Origin: CAWFQB01 sp965277875
Lineage (GTDB): Bacteria; Armatimonadota; Chthonomonadetes; Chthonomonadales; Chthonomonadaceae
NCBI GenBank assembly: GCA_965277875.1
Contig: CBDIDV010000002.1
Location: forward strand, 2,852,001 to 2,916,000
Reading direction: 5' to 3'
DNA length: 64,000 nt
Shown: positions 1 to 9,189 of the stretch, piece after piece
Layout: every line of letters begins with the position of its first letter
How positions within the stretch are numbered: the stretch's first letter is position 1
Program-made: the position numbers and the translations under genes
Notes under the pieces: model-generated
Told to the model about the DNA's origin: nothing
The model's input: only the letters and a program-made list of their open reading frames with translations
Databases searched by the model: none

Positions 1-488
1 CTGGCGCGCTGTCGCATTTCAGCGCGGCGCATGGGCATGGCGTCAATCAGGCCGAACAACTGCTCCGAAGAGATGGGATGGTCCGAGGTATAGGCGGTAT
101 GCCCGTCCTTGCCGATCAGCACCACCTTGAATTGACCGGGCGTAACGGCAAAGCGGCGGCGCAGATCAGGGGCGTCGCCGCTTCCCTCGATATGTGTGCC
201 GATGCTCTGACCCTTGCCGTCGCCCAGGGCGTAGATGAGGGTCAGTTCACGCTCGTTCAGGCCCGCCGTCTGCGTCTTGAGCAGGGAAAACTGCCGCTGA
301 TAGCGGGCATCCTCGCGCCCGCGCGCAAAGACAAGCAGCACACGGTTACGGTTGCGGTACGCCTGCAAAGTATCGCGTCCGGTCTGCGCCTGCACATCGA
401 GGCCGGAACCCAGGACACAGGCCGCGCCCAGTCCCGCCCCCACTGCCCCTGCCGCCTTCCACGCGCCCGCCATCTTGCCCTTTTGCAT
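1..488 (-). CDS. DUF4174-family secreted protein (3' end outside window)
   Basis: The reading frame stays open through the left edge, so only the first 162 codons are seen. The ATG at 488 is preceded by AAAGGAG at good spacing. Residues 1-35 form a signal peptide (basic MQKGK, then an Ala/Gly/Val-rich stretch ending LDVQAQ). The mature part has the DUF4174 pattern: YRNRNRVLLVFA, a DxRYxxQ segment, a LxERELTLIYA strand, then FKVVLIGKDG and a LFGLIDAMPMRR helix, which resembles a thioredoxin-like fold without a CxxC pair. The family's function is not established. A long plus-strand frame over the same DNA (78-566) looks like a codon-bias shadow. Confidence 0.8.
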   Translation of the reverse strand, partial: MQKGKMAGAWKAAGAVGAGLGAACVLGSGLDVQAQTGRDTLQAYRNRNRVLLVFARGREDARYQRQFSLLKTQTAGLNERELTLIYALGDGKGQSIGTHIEGSGDAPDLRRRFAVTPGQFKVVLIGKDGHTAYTSDHPISSEQLFGLIDAMPMRRAEMRQRA

Positions 489-744
489 TTCGCGCTCTCC
501 TTTGCCTGTAACACCTGTGACATACGTTTAACGACCCTATATCATCGGTACGAACGTATCCTGTGATTTGTTCAGCGCACCTCTCACCATGCGAATATGT
601 TTAACGCCGCGCAATGGATCGAACAGGATTCAACGGCTGCATCAGGCAGTCGCGGCGGGTCTGCATACGTAATCCTTCCGAGTCATTCCGAATAGACCGA
701 ACGCGGCGGCTCCGACGTGTCTGTGAGTTGATGTGTTTGTGAGT

Positions 745-2157
745 TCAACGGGCAGGCGGGGCGGCGTGACCGTTCGCGCCGTCCGCAAGCCGCCGTAGTT
801 CCTCGGACACGAGCAGCAGGGCGCGGCCCTGATGGTACGCTTCCGTCCACTGGTCGCTTTTGACGTGTCCGGGCGGGGGGGTGCCGTCCGCCTTGACGGT
901 GGGATACCAGCCGCCGTAGCGCTTGTCTATCTGGTACTTTTGTATCCACTGCCACTGCCGGTTGAACGCCTCCCAATACTTTGCCGTCTCTTTGCCGTAG
1001 CGGGCGTGCATCAGGGCCAGCGCGTTCAGGCCCTCGCCCTGCGTCCACCATATCTTTTCCGTAACGACGGGCGGGCCAAAAGCCGTCCCGGTATCGTAGA
1101 AGCCGCCGCGCTCCGCGTCCCAACCGTACTCCAGGGCGTGGTCTACGAGCATTCGCGCTATTGTCCACGTTGGCGCGTCGTTGGGCTTGCCCAGCACGGA
1201 CGCGCTTTCGGTCAGCAGGAACGCGGTCTCGACATCATGCCCAAAGCTGTCATGGTCGGGAATGGGCCGCCAGTCGGGCGTATAAAACAGGTTCATGCAC
1301 CCCGGCGCGACCGCGATGCGATCCCGCACCAGCCCGAATATCTCCTGTGCGCGCTTTTTCAAGCCCGCGTCGGGCCAGATTTCAACCAGCGCGGTCAGCG
1401 CTTCCAGCACATGGATGTGCGTATTCATGGACTTGTAGCCATAATGCGTGCCGATGAAATCGTTTTGCGCGTCGGACGCATTGGAAGCGGGCGCGAGGAT
1501 AGGCCTGCCCATCCGGGACAGTGCCTCGTAATACCCGCCGTGCGCTTTGTCGTGCGCATGAATTTCTATCCAGGCATACGCGCGTTTGGCGAGGGCGAGC
1601 GCGCGTTCATCATGCGTGGCCTGATAACACGCGCACGCCGCATAGATACCGAACGCGACTCCGTAAACATGTTTCTCCCCGCCGCGCTGTGGTGCGCCAC
1701 CCGGCTCCAAACCCCAGAAAAAGCCGCCGTTCTGAGTGTCCCACAGGTGGTCGTCGAGAAACGCGAGACCGTGACGGGCGTACTCCTGATATGTCCCGGC
1801 CTCGGCGGGGTAGCGCAGCGCGGCCTGCGCGGCTACCCACGTCAAGCGAGATTGGTAGACGATGGACTTGTCGCCAAGCGGGTCGCGCGTCCAGTCCTCG
1901 CGAAAATTCTGATAAAATCCGCCGCCCATCCCCCCGGTCGTCCTGTCTACGGCGGCGGGAAACCACTTCGTCAGCACATGCGTTTTGAAGTTCGCTTCCA
2001 CCTCGTCCGCTATCTGCCGGTACGCGGCAGGTGTGGGCGCGGGCATGGACGCGCCCTGCGAGGCAGGTGCAGGCGCATCCTGCGATGCGAACGCGGACAC
2101 GGCGAACGCGCACAACAGCAGCAGACAAAGCGTGAATTCAACCGGCGGAAACCTCAT
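745..2157 (-). CDS. AGE-family (N-acylglucosamine/cellobiose 2-epimerase-like) sugar epimerase, exported
   Basis: A 470-residue protein of the (alpha/alpha)6-barrel AGE superfamily, which interconverts C2 epimers of sugars or cellobiose-type disaccharides. Visible family motifs are SRLTWVAAQA near residue 105, SMNTHIHVLEALT near 245 with the conserved His residues, DHDSFGHDVETAFLL near 305, KIWWTQGE near 370, and a closing GGWYPTV segment. Residues 1-25 are a signal peptide, so it acts outside the cytoplasm, unlike most characterised members. A GAGGG site lies 9 nt before the ATG. Substrate cannot be told from sequence. The GH43 enzyme at 8-9 kb is another exported carbohydrate enzyme nearby. 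Confidence 0.88.
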   Translation of the reverse strand: MRFPPVEFTLCLLLLCAFAVSAFASQDAPAPASQGASMPAPTPAAYRQIADEVEANFKTHVLTKWFPAAVDRTTGGMGGGFYQNFREDWTRDPLGDKSIVYQSRLTWVAAQAALRYPAEAGTYQEYARHGLAFLDDHLWDTQNGGFFWGLEPGGAPQRGGEKHVYGVAFGIYAACACYQATHDERALALAKRAYAWIEIHAHDKAHGGYYEALSRMGRPILAPASNASDAQNDFIGTHYGYKSMNTHIHVLEALTALVEIWPDAGLKKRAQEIFGLVRDRIAVAPGCMNLFYTPDWRPIPDHDSFGHDVETAFLLTESASVLGKPNDAPTWTIARMLVDHALEYGWDAERGGFYDTGTAFGPPVVTEKIWWTQGEGLNALALMHARYGKETAKYWEAFNRQWQWIQKYQIDKRYGGWYPTVKADGTPPPGHVKSDQWTEAYHQGRALLLVSEELRRLADGANGHAAPPAR

Positions 2158-2323
2158 GATTTGATCCCTCTTTATTGTTTTTGTTTAAGCGATTTGATGA
2201 TTCAGGTGTTCCACGCCGACTTTGTGAAACTATGCACAAACTAAAGCGTCTACTATAATAGGAGGACGACTGTGCAAAGGCGTTCCCGCCGCAGTCGCCC
2301 GGTTCTTAAAGAGGAGAACCGTT

Positions 2324-3112
2324 ATGCTGGACAACCAAGTGATTTTGTACGACGACAACTGCCCGATGTGCAAAGTGTACACGCAGGGCTTTGTACGTAT
2401 GGGCATCCTCGCCCCGCAATCCCGCGTCGGCCTGGCGCACGCCCCTTCCGACCTCATTGCGCCCCTCGATCTTGACCGGGCGCGGCACGAGATCCCCCTG
2501 CTCGACACGCAGACCGGCCAGGTGACGTATGGCATGGACGCGCTGTTTACCCTGATCGGCCATCGCTTCCCCGTGTTTCACCCGCTGTTCCGCCACGCCC
2601 GCTTCCGCGCCTTGATTTACAGCGTGTATCAGCTTGTCACCTATAATCGCCGCGTGATCGCGGGCTGTGCGCCCGCGCGCGGCGGCTTCGACTGCGCCCC
2701 CGACTTTAACCGCGCGGTTCGCCTGCGCTATCTGCGTCTTGCCCTGTGCGTCTGGGCCGCGTTCGGCCTGGGCGCGACAGGCGCGGCGTTTATGGCGCAT
2801 CAATTTGCGCTGACCGGCCTGCTGCTTGGTGCGCTGATCGGGCAGGGCGTGAGTGTGCGCCAGATGCCCCGCAGTCGCCGCGCATGGGACAGGATCGGCG
2901 GACTTGCCACCGACAACCTGCTTTTTGGCCTGCTTCTCGCGCCCTCCCTGCTTCCGCTTCCGCCTGTCCTGCGCTGGGTGAACTTCGGCGCGGCCCTGTG
3001 CCTGAGCCTGCTGGACGCCGCCCGCCGCGAACGCAGCCGCCGCGCCTGCCGCTGCAAGAACGGCGGGGAGGGCTGCAAAAAAACCCGACAGCGCGGCATC
3101 AACCAGGATTAA
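2324..3112 (+). CDS. DCC-family (DUF393) thiol-disulfide oxidoreductase
   Basis: Starts VILYDDNCPMCKVY, the hallmark YDxxCPxC motif of the DCC family, with paired cysteines as the likely redox centre. The first ~130 residues match the DCC domain. The rest is an extension with two or three hydrophobic segments (about 145-165, 172-190 and 205-240) and a Cys/Arg/Lys-rich tail, so the protein is probably membrane-attached. AAAGAGGAG sits just upstream of the ATG. It is divergent from the epimerase; a TATAAT-like hexamer at 2254-2259 could serve it, but I see no convincing -35. Partner and substrate are unknown. Confidence 0.8.
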   Translation: MLDNQVILYDDNCPMCKVYTQGFVRMGILAPQSRVGLAHAPSDLIAPLDLDRARHEIPLLDTQTGQVTYGMDALFTLIGHRFPVFHPLFRHARFRALIYSVYQLVTYNRRVIAGCAPARGGFDCAPDFNRAVRLRYLRLALCVWAAFGLGATGAAFMAHQFALTGLLLGALIGQGVSVRQMPRSRRAWDRIGGLATDNLLFGLLLAPSLLPLPPVLRWVNFGAALCLSLLDAARRERSRRACRCKNGGEGCKKTRQRGINQD

Positions 3113-3239
3113 CAAGTCACTGACACATTATTTCGTTATATCGGCTCGTATTCCTTCTTGCCTGGCTTGTCGCCCCCCGTCTCAACATTCTGCGTACCGT
3201 ATTTGCAGGAAAATAGGATGCACAGCGCGAACTTTGCGA

Positions 3240-3298
3240 ACGAAATAGCGTTAAACGTAAGAGGACAACGGGCGCGGTTGTTTTAGCCGCTATTTCGT
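3240..3298. promoter_or_regulatory. Inverted repeat upstream of rph
   Basis: ACGAAATAGCG (3240-3250) is repeated in perfect inverse as CGCTATTTCGT (3288-3298), 52 nt before the rph start. It could be a leader stem-loop, an operator or a terminator for the DCC gene. There is only a weak T-run after it, so I do not favour the terminator reading. Confidence 0.4.
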
Positions 3299-3349
3299 CC
3301 CGACCTTATTCTTTACTTATTCTTTTGTATTTATCTATGGAGCAACGTT

Positions 3350-4075
3350 ATGCCACGAAGCGACGGAAGGGGCAGCAATCAGATGCGCCCGACCAAAATC
3401 ACGCGCGGGTTCATGCCCAACGCGGAAGGATCGTGCCTGATCGAGATGGGCAACACGCGCGTGATCTGCACGGCGAGCGTGGAAGATAAAATCCCGCCGT
3501 TTGTAAAATATGAGGGCAAATTGGGCTGGCTCACCGCCGAGTACAGTATGCTGCCCCGCGCCACGGAAACCCGCACGCCCCGCGAAACCAAAAACGGGCC
3601 GGGCGGGCGCACCGTCGAGATACAGCGGCTTATCGGGCGCAGTCTACGCACCGTCGTGGAACTGCCCGTGCTGGGCGAGCGCACCATCTGGGTGGACTGC
3701 GACGTGATCCAGGCCGACGCGGGGACGCGCTGCGCCGCCATTACGGGCGCGTATGTGGCCGTAGCCGAGGCCTGCCGCAAACTGGTTACAAAGGGCGCGA
3801 TACAGCGGATGCCGTTCAATTCGATGGTGGCTGCCGTGAGCGTGGTCGTGCAGGGTTCGAGCGAATTTTTAGATCCCGTCTACAAAGAGGACAAGGGCTG
3901 CGACGTAGACATGAACGTGGTCGCCACGGACAAGGGCCGCTACATCGAAGTGCAGGGAACGGGCGAAGAAACGCCCTACGACCGCGCCCGACTCAATCGC
4001 CTGCTCGATCTGGCGCAGATCGGCCTGGACGAACTGTTCCGGCTGCAGCGCGCGGCCCTGGAAGGCATATTGTGA
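3350..4075 (+). CDS. rph: Ribonuclease PH
   Basis: A 241-residue phosphorolytic 3'-5' exoribonuclease that trims tRNA 3' ends using inorganic phosphate. The whole length matches: RSDGRGSNQMRP at the start, GNTRVICTASVE, GWLTAEYSMLPRAT, the RxxEIQRLIGRSLR motif, DCDVIQADAGTRCAAITGAYVA, and the C-terminal EVQGTGEE with the phosphate-site region. Length is typical (about 240). It heads a coupled run: its TGA overlaps the GTG of the next gene by 4 bp, and that gene overlaps yihY the same way. The rph-rdgB order is common in bacteria. Confidence 0.97.
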   Translation: MPRSDGRGSNQMRPTKITRGFMPNAEGSCLIEMGNTRVICTASVEDKIPPFVKYEGKLGWLTAEYSMLPRATETRTPRETKNGPGGRTVEIQRLIGRSLRTVVELPVLGERTIWVDCDVIQADAGTRCAAITGAYVAVAEACRKLVTKGAIQRMPFNSMVAAVSVVVQGSSEFLDPVYKEDKGCDVDMNVVATDKGRYIEVQGTGEETPYDRARLNRLLDLAQIGLDELFRLQRAALEGIL

Positions 4076-4842
4076 GCGAGCAGGAAAAAGGAGAAAGGGA
4101 AAAGGAGAAAGTGGCGGGTCAAGCGGAAACAAGTGTGGGCAGCGGTATGACAGAGGACGCGAAACCTCAACTGCTTGTTGCCACGACGAACTTGAAAAAG
4201 GGCGGCGAGATGGTGCAGATACTTACGGAAGCCGATCTCGATGTCAGTATCGTCACGCTCGCCGACTTTGCGCCCATGCCGCCCGTGGACGAGACCGGCG
4301 ACACGTTTGAGGCCAACGCGCATTTGAAAGCGGACGCGGCCCTGGCGCATTCGGGCGTGACCTGCATCGCCGACGACGGCGGCCTGGTGATTGACGCGCT
4401 GGGCGGCGCTCCCGGCGTCAAGTCGCACCGCTTTCTGGGCGAGGACACGTCCTTCGACCTGAAAATGGATCGTATTCTGGAGATGATGCGCGACGTGCCG
4501 GACGCCGAGCGAACGTGCCGCTTTCAGTGCGTTGTCGTGATCGCAAGCCCGGATGGGCGCAAGTGGGAATGTGAGGGCATCTGCGAGGGGCGCGTGGCGC
4601 ATGAGAAGCGCGGCGCGTTCGGCTTCGGCTACGACCCGATTGTCTATTTGCCCGCCCTCGGCAAACACATGGCGGAACTGCGCCCCGACGAGAAACACAA
4701 GATCAGTCATCGGGGGCGAGCGTTGGCATTAGCGATCCCGCATTTGCGCGTACTGTTTGCCCCGCAGGACGTGCCAAACGAAATGCAGCGCGAAACTTTC
4801 AGCCAAGCGCCCCGCCTATCCGAGCAGGAAACATCCGCGTGA
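4072..4842 (+). CDS. rdgB: RdgB/HAM1-family XTP/dITP diphosphatase
   Basis: Hydrolyses non-canonical purine triphosphates (XTP, dITP, ITP) to monophosphates, cleansing the nucleotide pool. Motifs: LLVATTNLKKGGEM near residue 33, DETGDTFEANAHLKA, the IADDGGLVIDALGG metal-site loop, GFGYDPI, and the SHRGRA end. The GTG start overlaps rph by 4 bp, as the next gene's GTG overlaps this one. The first 25 residues (MSEQEKGEREKEK...) are foreign to the family and encoded by a purine-rich tandem repeat. ATG 4147 would give a family-length protein but lacks a clear ribosome site, so the start is uncertain. Confidence 0.93.
   Translation: MSEQEKGEREKEKVAGQAETSVGSGMTEDAKPQLLVATTNLKKGGEMVQILTEADLDVSIVTLADFAPMPPVDETGDTFEANAHLKADAALAHSGVTCIADDGGLVIDALGGAPGVKSHRFLGEDTSFDLKMDRILEMMRDVPDAERTCRFQCVVVIASPDGRKWECEGICEGRVAHEKRGAFGFGYDPIVYLPALGKHMAELRPDEKHKISHRGRALALAIPHLRVLFAPQDVPNEMQRETFSQAPRLSEQETSA
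4078..4112 (+). repeat. Purine-rich AGGAGAAAGGGAAA tandem repeat in the 5' end of rdgB
   Basis: Tandem units of the type GGAAAAAGGAGAAAG follow the first two rdgB codons. The same units form the arms of the fold-back element at 59329-59443. No inverted partner is seen here, so this is a lone arm. It supplies the Lys/Glu-rich N-terminal extension of RdgB. Confidence 0.6.
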
Positions 4843-5954
4843 CGCCCTCCTCCCAGGAACCCAACTCACAAAGTGAAGCGGACGTGATGCGTGCAAAAGC
4901 CGAACCTGATGCCTCCGCGCATGGCGCGCTGCATCACGTCCGCCAGTTTATCGAGCATACCGATCCCATCGCCACGCGCCCCCGCCATCGCGGCCTGCGC
5001 GTCGTGCGCTATGTGCGCCGCCTATCGGACGCCTATGCCACGCACCAGTGCAGTCTGATGGCCTGCGCCTGCGCGTACTGCGCCGTGCTGTCGCTTGTGC
5101 CGCTGATTATCGTGGGCGTGGCCGTGCTGGGGTTCGTACTGGGCAATCGCGAACACGCCCTGAACGAGACCATCAACGCCATCCGCGCCTATGTGCCGGT
5201 CAACTTCGACTTTTTGAAAGAAAATCTGGAAAGCGTGCTGGAAAACCGGCGCGTGATCGGCATCTTCGGCCTGACCTTTCTCATCTACGGCGCGCACCAG
5301 ACGTTTCTCGCCATGCAGCCGCCCATGAACATGATCTGGGTCGTGCCGGAAACGCGCCACTGGGTCAAACAGAGATTGATCGCATTAGGCGCGACCTTCT
5401 TTACGCTGATCCTTTTGCCCGCAGACATCGCCGCCTCCGTCCTGACCGTGCGCGTAGCGGATTACGCGGGACACTGGATCGGCAGCGCGATCTTAGCCAC
5501 CTTGCTCAAAGGCGTTACGGGCCTGCTGCCCATCCTGGTGACGACGCTGCTATTCGCCGTGCTGTACCAGATTCTGCCGGACAGGCATGTGCCGTGGAAG
5601 TCGGCTTTTCTGGGCGCGGGCGTGGCCGCGTTCGTGTGGCAGTTGACCAAGATCGGGTTTGTATTTTATTTGTCGCACTCGCATGGCTACCACATTTTGT
5701 ACGGTTCGCTATACGACATCGTGGTACTCGTGGTATGGGCTTACTATACGATGGCCTTGATGCTGCTGGGGGCGGAAATCGCCGCCGATTACGAGTTCAT
5801 GCGGCACGGTCGGCAGGCAGCGGAAGAGCGTTCCCGGTCAGGGGCCGACCTGACCAGCGCGGCCCGCGACGCCAGCACGGCCCGCGTCACCCTGCCCGCC
5901 GACCGCGTGGGCCTCAAAGAATTACAGGCCGAGGCGCGCGAAAAAGCCACATAG
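4839..5954 (+). CDS. YihY/BrkB-family inner-membrane protein
   Basis: A 371-residue protein with about six membrane segments (roughly residues 75-100, 135-155, 180-205, 215-245, 255-280 and 290-315). It carries the family signatures: ACAYCAVLSLVPLIIV in the first helix, LPDRHVPWKSAFLGA, and YGSLYDIVVLVVWAYYTMALMLLGAEI near the end. The family was once called ribonuclease BN, but the members are membrane proteins of unsettled role. The hydrophilic N-terminus (about 70 residues) and C-terminus (about 45) are long. The GTG start overlaps the rdgB stop (GTGA), so translation is coupled. ATG at codon 16 is an alternative start. Confidence 0.9.
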   Translation: MTPSSQEPNSQSEADVMRAKAEPDASAHGALHHVRQFIEHTDPIATRPRHRGLRVVRYVRRLSDAYATHQCSLMACACAYCAVLSLVPLIIVGVAVLGFVLGNREHALNETINAIRAYVPVNFDFLKENLESVLENRRVIGIFGLTFLIYGAHQTFLAMQPPMNMIWVVPETRHWVKQRLIALGATFFTLILLPADIAASVLTVRVADYAGHWIGSAILATLLKGVTGLLPILVTTLLFAVLYQILPDRHVPWKSAFLGAGVAAFVWQLTKIGFVFYLSHSHGYHILYGSLYDIVVLVVWAYYTMALMLLGAEIAADYEFMRHGRQAAEERSRSGADLTSAARDASTARVTLPADRVGLKELQAEAREKAT

Positions 5955-6135
5955 ACCGCCCGTGCGGACGTAAAGCAGGACATAAACGACAAATAAACGC
6001 TTCAGGCAGGACAGCAAAGCAGGCGCCGCCAATCCAGGCGGAACAGGGCTAATGCGCGGCGCGTATAGCTAAAAGCAGAATCAACGGTGTAAACAGGATT
6101 GCTTGAACGGGATTATTTTGGAAAGGCTTAACATC

Positions 6136-7761
6136 ATGCGCCTGTCGTTTGCGTCGCGCTGTGCCAACAAAAAGAAACGCGGATTTACGACTGGCGTGGC
6201 GCGAACAGGGCGGCGCGAGATTGCGCTGGCCGCGCTCGGAATGTGCCTGATGCCGCTTGCCACGCGGGCCGGACAGGCGGGCGGTGAACTGCCCCTGCGC
6301 GTCCTGATCGTAGGCGGCGGCCCCGACCTGGCGAACAATCAGGTCGCCATCGAAAGCAATGTACGCTACGTCACCAAACTCCTGCCGCCCGATGCCAAAC
6401 GCACTACACTGTTTGCCGACGGTGACCCGGCCCACGCGACCGTGCTGTACGACGACGATACCAGTCACGAAACGGCGGGCGAGCGCGTCCTGCGGCTTGT
6501 CAGCCCCTACGCCGCTGACGAGACGGGCGGACGCTATCGCAGACCCAACCTCGGCGCGCGGCCCGAAGGGGCCAGCCGCCTGAACGACATCAGCCGCGCC
6601 TTCGCCCAGATCGCGCAGGAAGAAAGCACGAACGCCAGCCCGCGCCGCGTCCTGCTGTACTTTACGGGGCATGGCAGTCCGGGGCGGGGCAGCTTCGACA
6701 ACAACGTGTACGACCTGTGGGACGAAGGACATGACGGCGGCGGGCGTGACGCCGCTTTGTCGGTGCGCGAACTCGGTCGTCAGATCGCCCGCCTGCCCAA
6801 CGACACGCCCGTTACGCTGGTCATGGTGCAGTGTTATTCGGGCGCGTTCGGCAATCTCATTTTTGAAAACGGCGACCCGCGCGCCGACCTGGTAAAGCGC
6901 GACCTGTGCGGCTTTTACGCGACCGTGCCAAACCGCGTGGCGGCAGGCTGCACGTCTGCGCTCAACGAGGCCGAGTACCGGGATTTCACATCGTTCTTCT
7001 TCGCCGCTGCTGCGGGCCGTGACCGCGTGGGGCGGGCTGTGACGGGAGCCGATTATCGGCAGGACGGGCGCATCGGCGGCGACGAGGCGTTTTGCTACGC
7101 CCTGATCCACGACGACAGCATTGATGTCCCCGTCTGCACCTCGGACGTGTTTTTGCGCCGCTTTGTACCCGGCGAGGATCGCGACCTGTTCCAGACCGCG
7201 TATCCAAGCGCCCGCGCGTGGGCGAGCACGCCGCAGAAGGCCGCGCTGGACGCGCTTTCGGAGCGACTGCGCCTGGGCGGCAACAACCGGCTTGGCTCGG
7301 CCTACGCGCAGTTCCGCGCCATCGGCGACCGTCCGGCCAGGGCCAATGCCGCGCGGCGCAACGCCCTCGCGCATTTTCAGGCGCTGCAAAACGACGGTCG
7401 TTCGCGCTTGCTGCGCCAGTTTCCCGACCTGAAACTCTCCAGCGCGTCTCTGCGCCGCGACGCGCGCCAAAACGCCATCGCGCAATTGACGCGGGAAGCC
7501 GCGCAGGGCCAGTGGAAAGACCTTCTCGACGCCGATGATGCCGTAGACCAAGCCGAGCAGAGCGCGGAAAAGCAGGAGGTTGCCGACTCGCTGACTATCC
7601 GCTACGTCCGGCTTGCCAAAAGCGTGATCCTCGCCCACCGCCTGCGCGAAAGCAGCGAGGCCGGCCTGAAAGCCCGCTATGCCCGCCTTGTCGAAGCCGA
7701 ATCGCGGCCCATTCTGCCCGCCGCCGACCCTGCCTCGAAAGAAACTGCGGCGAATAAGTAA
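6136..7761 (+). CDS. Exported caspase-like (clan CD) peptidase
   Basis: I prefer ATG 6136 over 6103 because GGAAAGG precedes it. The N-terminus is an export signal with adjacent arginines (TGRREIALAALG), possibly Tat. Residues ~55-260 form a caspase/legumain-like domain: RVLIVGGG strand, LLYFTGHGSPG with the candidate catalytic His (about 179), then LVMVQCYSGAF with the candidate Cys (about 233). The C-terminal ~200 residues are charged, helical and not recognised. No obvious substrate or inhibitor gene lies beside it. Clan CD assignment rests on the His-Gly and Gln-Cys motifs at the expected ~54-residue spacing. Specificity is not predictable. Confidence 0.75.
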   Translation: MRLSFASRCANKKKRGFTTGVARTGRREIALAALGMCLMPLATRAGQAGGELPLRVLIVGGGPDLANNQVAIESNVRYVTKLLPPDAKRTTLFADGDPAHATVLYDDDTSHETAGERVLRLVSPYAADETGGRYRRPNLGARPEGASRLNDISRAFAQIAQEESTNASPRRVLLYFTGHGSPGRGSFDNNVYDLWDEGHDGGGRDAALSVRELGRQIARLPNDTPVTLVMVQCYSGAFGNLIFENGDPRADLVKRDLCGFYATVPNRVAAGCTSALNEAEYRDFTSFFFAAAAGRDRVGRAVTGADYRQDGRIGGDEAFCYALIHDDSIDVPVCTSDVFLRRFVPGEDRDLFQTAYPSARAWASTPQKAALDALSERLRLGGNNRLGSAYAQFRAIGDRPARANAARRNALAHFQALQNDGRSRLLRQFPDLKLSSASLRRDARQNAIAQLTREAAQGQWKDLLDADDAVDQAEQSAEKQEVADSLTIRYVRLAKSVILAHRLRESSEAGLKARYARLVEAESRPILPAADPASKETAANK

Positions 7762-8032
7762 TGCCCTGCGGCCTGTCCTATATGCCAATGTACGCGCCAG
7801 TCACCACGCCAAGAACCATCTCGATCAAGCCGTAGGCCACTGCCATGCAGAGGGCCGGCGGTACCCACATGCCCCCGCAGGCGCCGCATTCCCTTTCGTC
7901 ATAAAATCAAATCGATGTACTCTTAGTCTATCTTCGGGACAGCGTTTTGCTTTGCGGCTTTTCGCCGGAAGGTACGGGAATGTCGGTGTCCAGGGACAGG
8001 GGCGGGCCAAAATCGGGCAGGCCGTCCGCCGT

Positions 8033-9112
8033 TCAGGTGAAGGGCTGGGCGCGGGGTGAGCGATTGGCATACGTGTACGCGCTGCTGATTTTAGCATGGT
8101 ACGCGATCCAGTCCTGCTTGCCATCGGGCGATTTGAAGAAATAGTTATGCCCCGGCCCGTACACGCCACCCGCATCGGAACGCGTAAAAACCGGCGTGGG
8201 ATACTGCTTCCACGAGGCCGGATTCATCAGGTCGGCATTCGCATCGGCAATCAGCATACCGAGCTTGTAATCGGGCTTGCCCGTGTCGCAAGCCGAATAA
8301 AACAGGAAGATTTTGCCACCGTGCTGCAATGTCACCGGGCCTTCGCGCACTTCGGGGCAGCCGAACCCGCTGGCCTCGATGTACTGCCGCTCGCCCGTCA
8401 ATGTTTGCGGGTTGCTCATACGCGAGATATACAGCCCCTGCCCCGCCGCGCTTGGACGCCCGCACCAGATGAAATATAATCCACTGTTGGTAGCTGCGGT
8501 GTTCCTTTTCGCGCTCTTGCCCGCCTTTAAGTTGAGAACGGTTCCGTCTATGGCATAGTATTCGTCGTGCGTGTCGGTCTGCAATTTGGCGCGAAACTTA
8601 TACGGCCCACGCGGATCGTCAGACGCACTTTCGGCCACGAACATGCGATGATGCGCGTCCACGTCGTCGGACGCGGTGTAGTACAGATACCAGCGCGGCC
8701 CGTGTCCGCTGTCCAGCAGATCGTATTCGGGCGCCCACATATTTTGCTCGCGCCCCGGCGCTTTGTCGTTCCAGACAACGGTATCCGGCGCGGCTTGCAG
8801 GTCGGCCAGGCTGCGGGCGCGGCGCATTTTGAAGTCGGGGCCGCCGGTCGTGGAGAGGTAATACCAGCCCTTATAATACGTCAGCCACGGATCGGGGCCA
8901 TTGGGCTTGAACGGATTGCGGAACGTCCGGGGCGAATGTGCAACCCGCAAAGACCCGGCGAGAGCATCCCGTAAGGAAGCGATGGGCGCGGCCTGCGAGA
9001 CGGAAGCCGATGCCTGTTCACGGCGTGGCATAAGCATGGACACAGGAAGAAAAGGCGTGAGCAGGGGCCACGCGATTAGACCCGTCCACAAGCGAGAGTA
9101 TAGGCGAAGCAT
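8033..9112 (-). CDS. Glycoside hydrolase family 43, exported
   Basis: A five-bladed beta-propeller glycosidase of the arabinanase/arabinofuranosidase/xylosidase class. FKPNGPDPWLTYYKGWYYL carries the catalytic-base Asp, YYAIDGTVLN the pKa-modulating Asp, and FGCPEVREGP the acid Glu; GVYGPGHNYFF follows as is usual. ATG 9112 is chosen because AGGA lies 9 nt upstream; a GTG 15 nt earlier is the alternative. Residues 1-40 are a signal segment. Length (359) fits a single-domain GH43. The exact sugar cannot be told. The ~270 bp between it and the caspase-like gene hold no gene that I can support. Confidence 0.88.
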   Translation of the reverse strand: MLRLYSRLWTGLIAWPLLTPFLPVSMLMPRREQASASVSQAAPIASLRDALAGSLRVAHSPRTFRNPFKPNGPDPWLTYYKGWYYLSTTGGPDFKMRRARSLADLQAAPDTVVWNDKAPGREQNMWAPEYDLLDSGHGPRWYLYYTASDDVDAHHRMFVAESASDDPRGPYKFRAKLQTDTHDEYYAIDGTVLNLKAGKSAKRNTAATNSGLYFIWCGRPSAAGQGLYISRMSNPQTLTGERQYIEASGFGCPEVREGPVTLQHGGKIFLFYSACDTGKPDYKLGMLIADANADLMNPASWKQYPTPVFTRSDAGGVYGPGHNYFFKSPDGKQDWIAYHAKISSAYTYANRSPRAQPFT

Positions 9113-9189
9113 GATTATCGTCCTCACAGCGGAATGAATAACTTCCAGCGCATTTTCAACGCATCTTGACAGAGTTGCCGTGCTTACCT

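Noticed and set aside
78..566. Plus-strand open frame of 162 codons at the left edge
   Set aside because: The opposite strand carries a DUF4174 protein with signal peptide and ribosome site; the plus frame has no recognisable protein features.
832..2244. Plus-strand frame of 470 codons opposite the AGE epimerase
   Set aside because: A codon-bias shadow of the epimerase gene: it mirrors it almost exactly and has no family match, unlike the minus strand.
6049..7788. Minus-strand frame of 579 codons over the caspase-like gene
   Set aside because: Arg/Gly/Val-rich without domains; the plus strand has signal peptide, motifs and ribosome site.
7762..8032. Small membrane-like peptide on the minus strand (MWVPPALCMAVAYGLIEMVL)
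   Set aside because: The frame has a plausible hydrophobic peptide and a CxxC before it, but no start codon upstream of the cysteines and no ribosome site.
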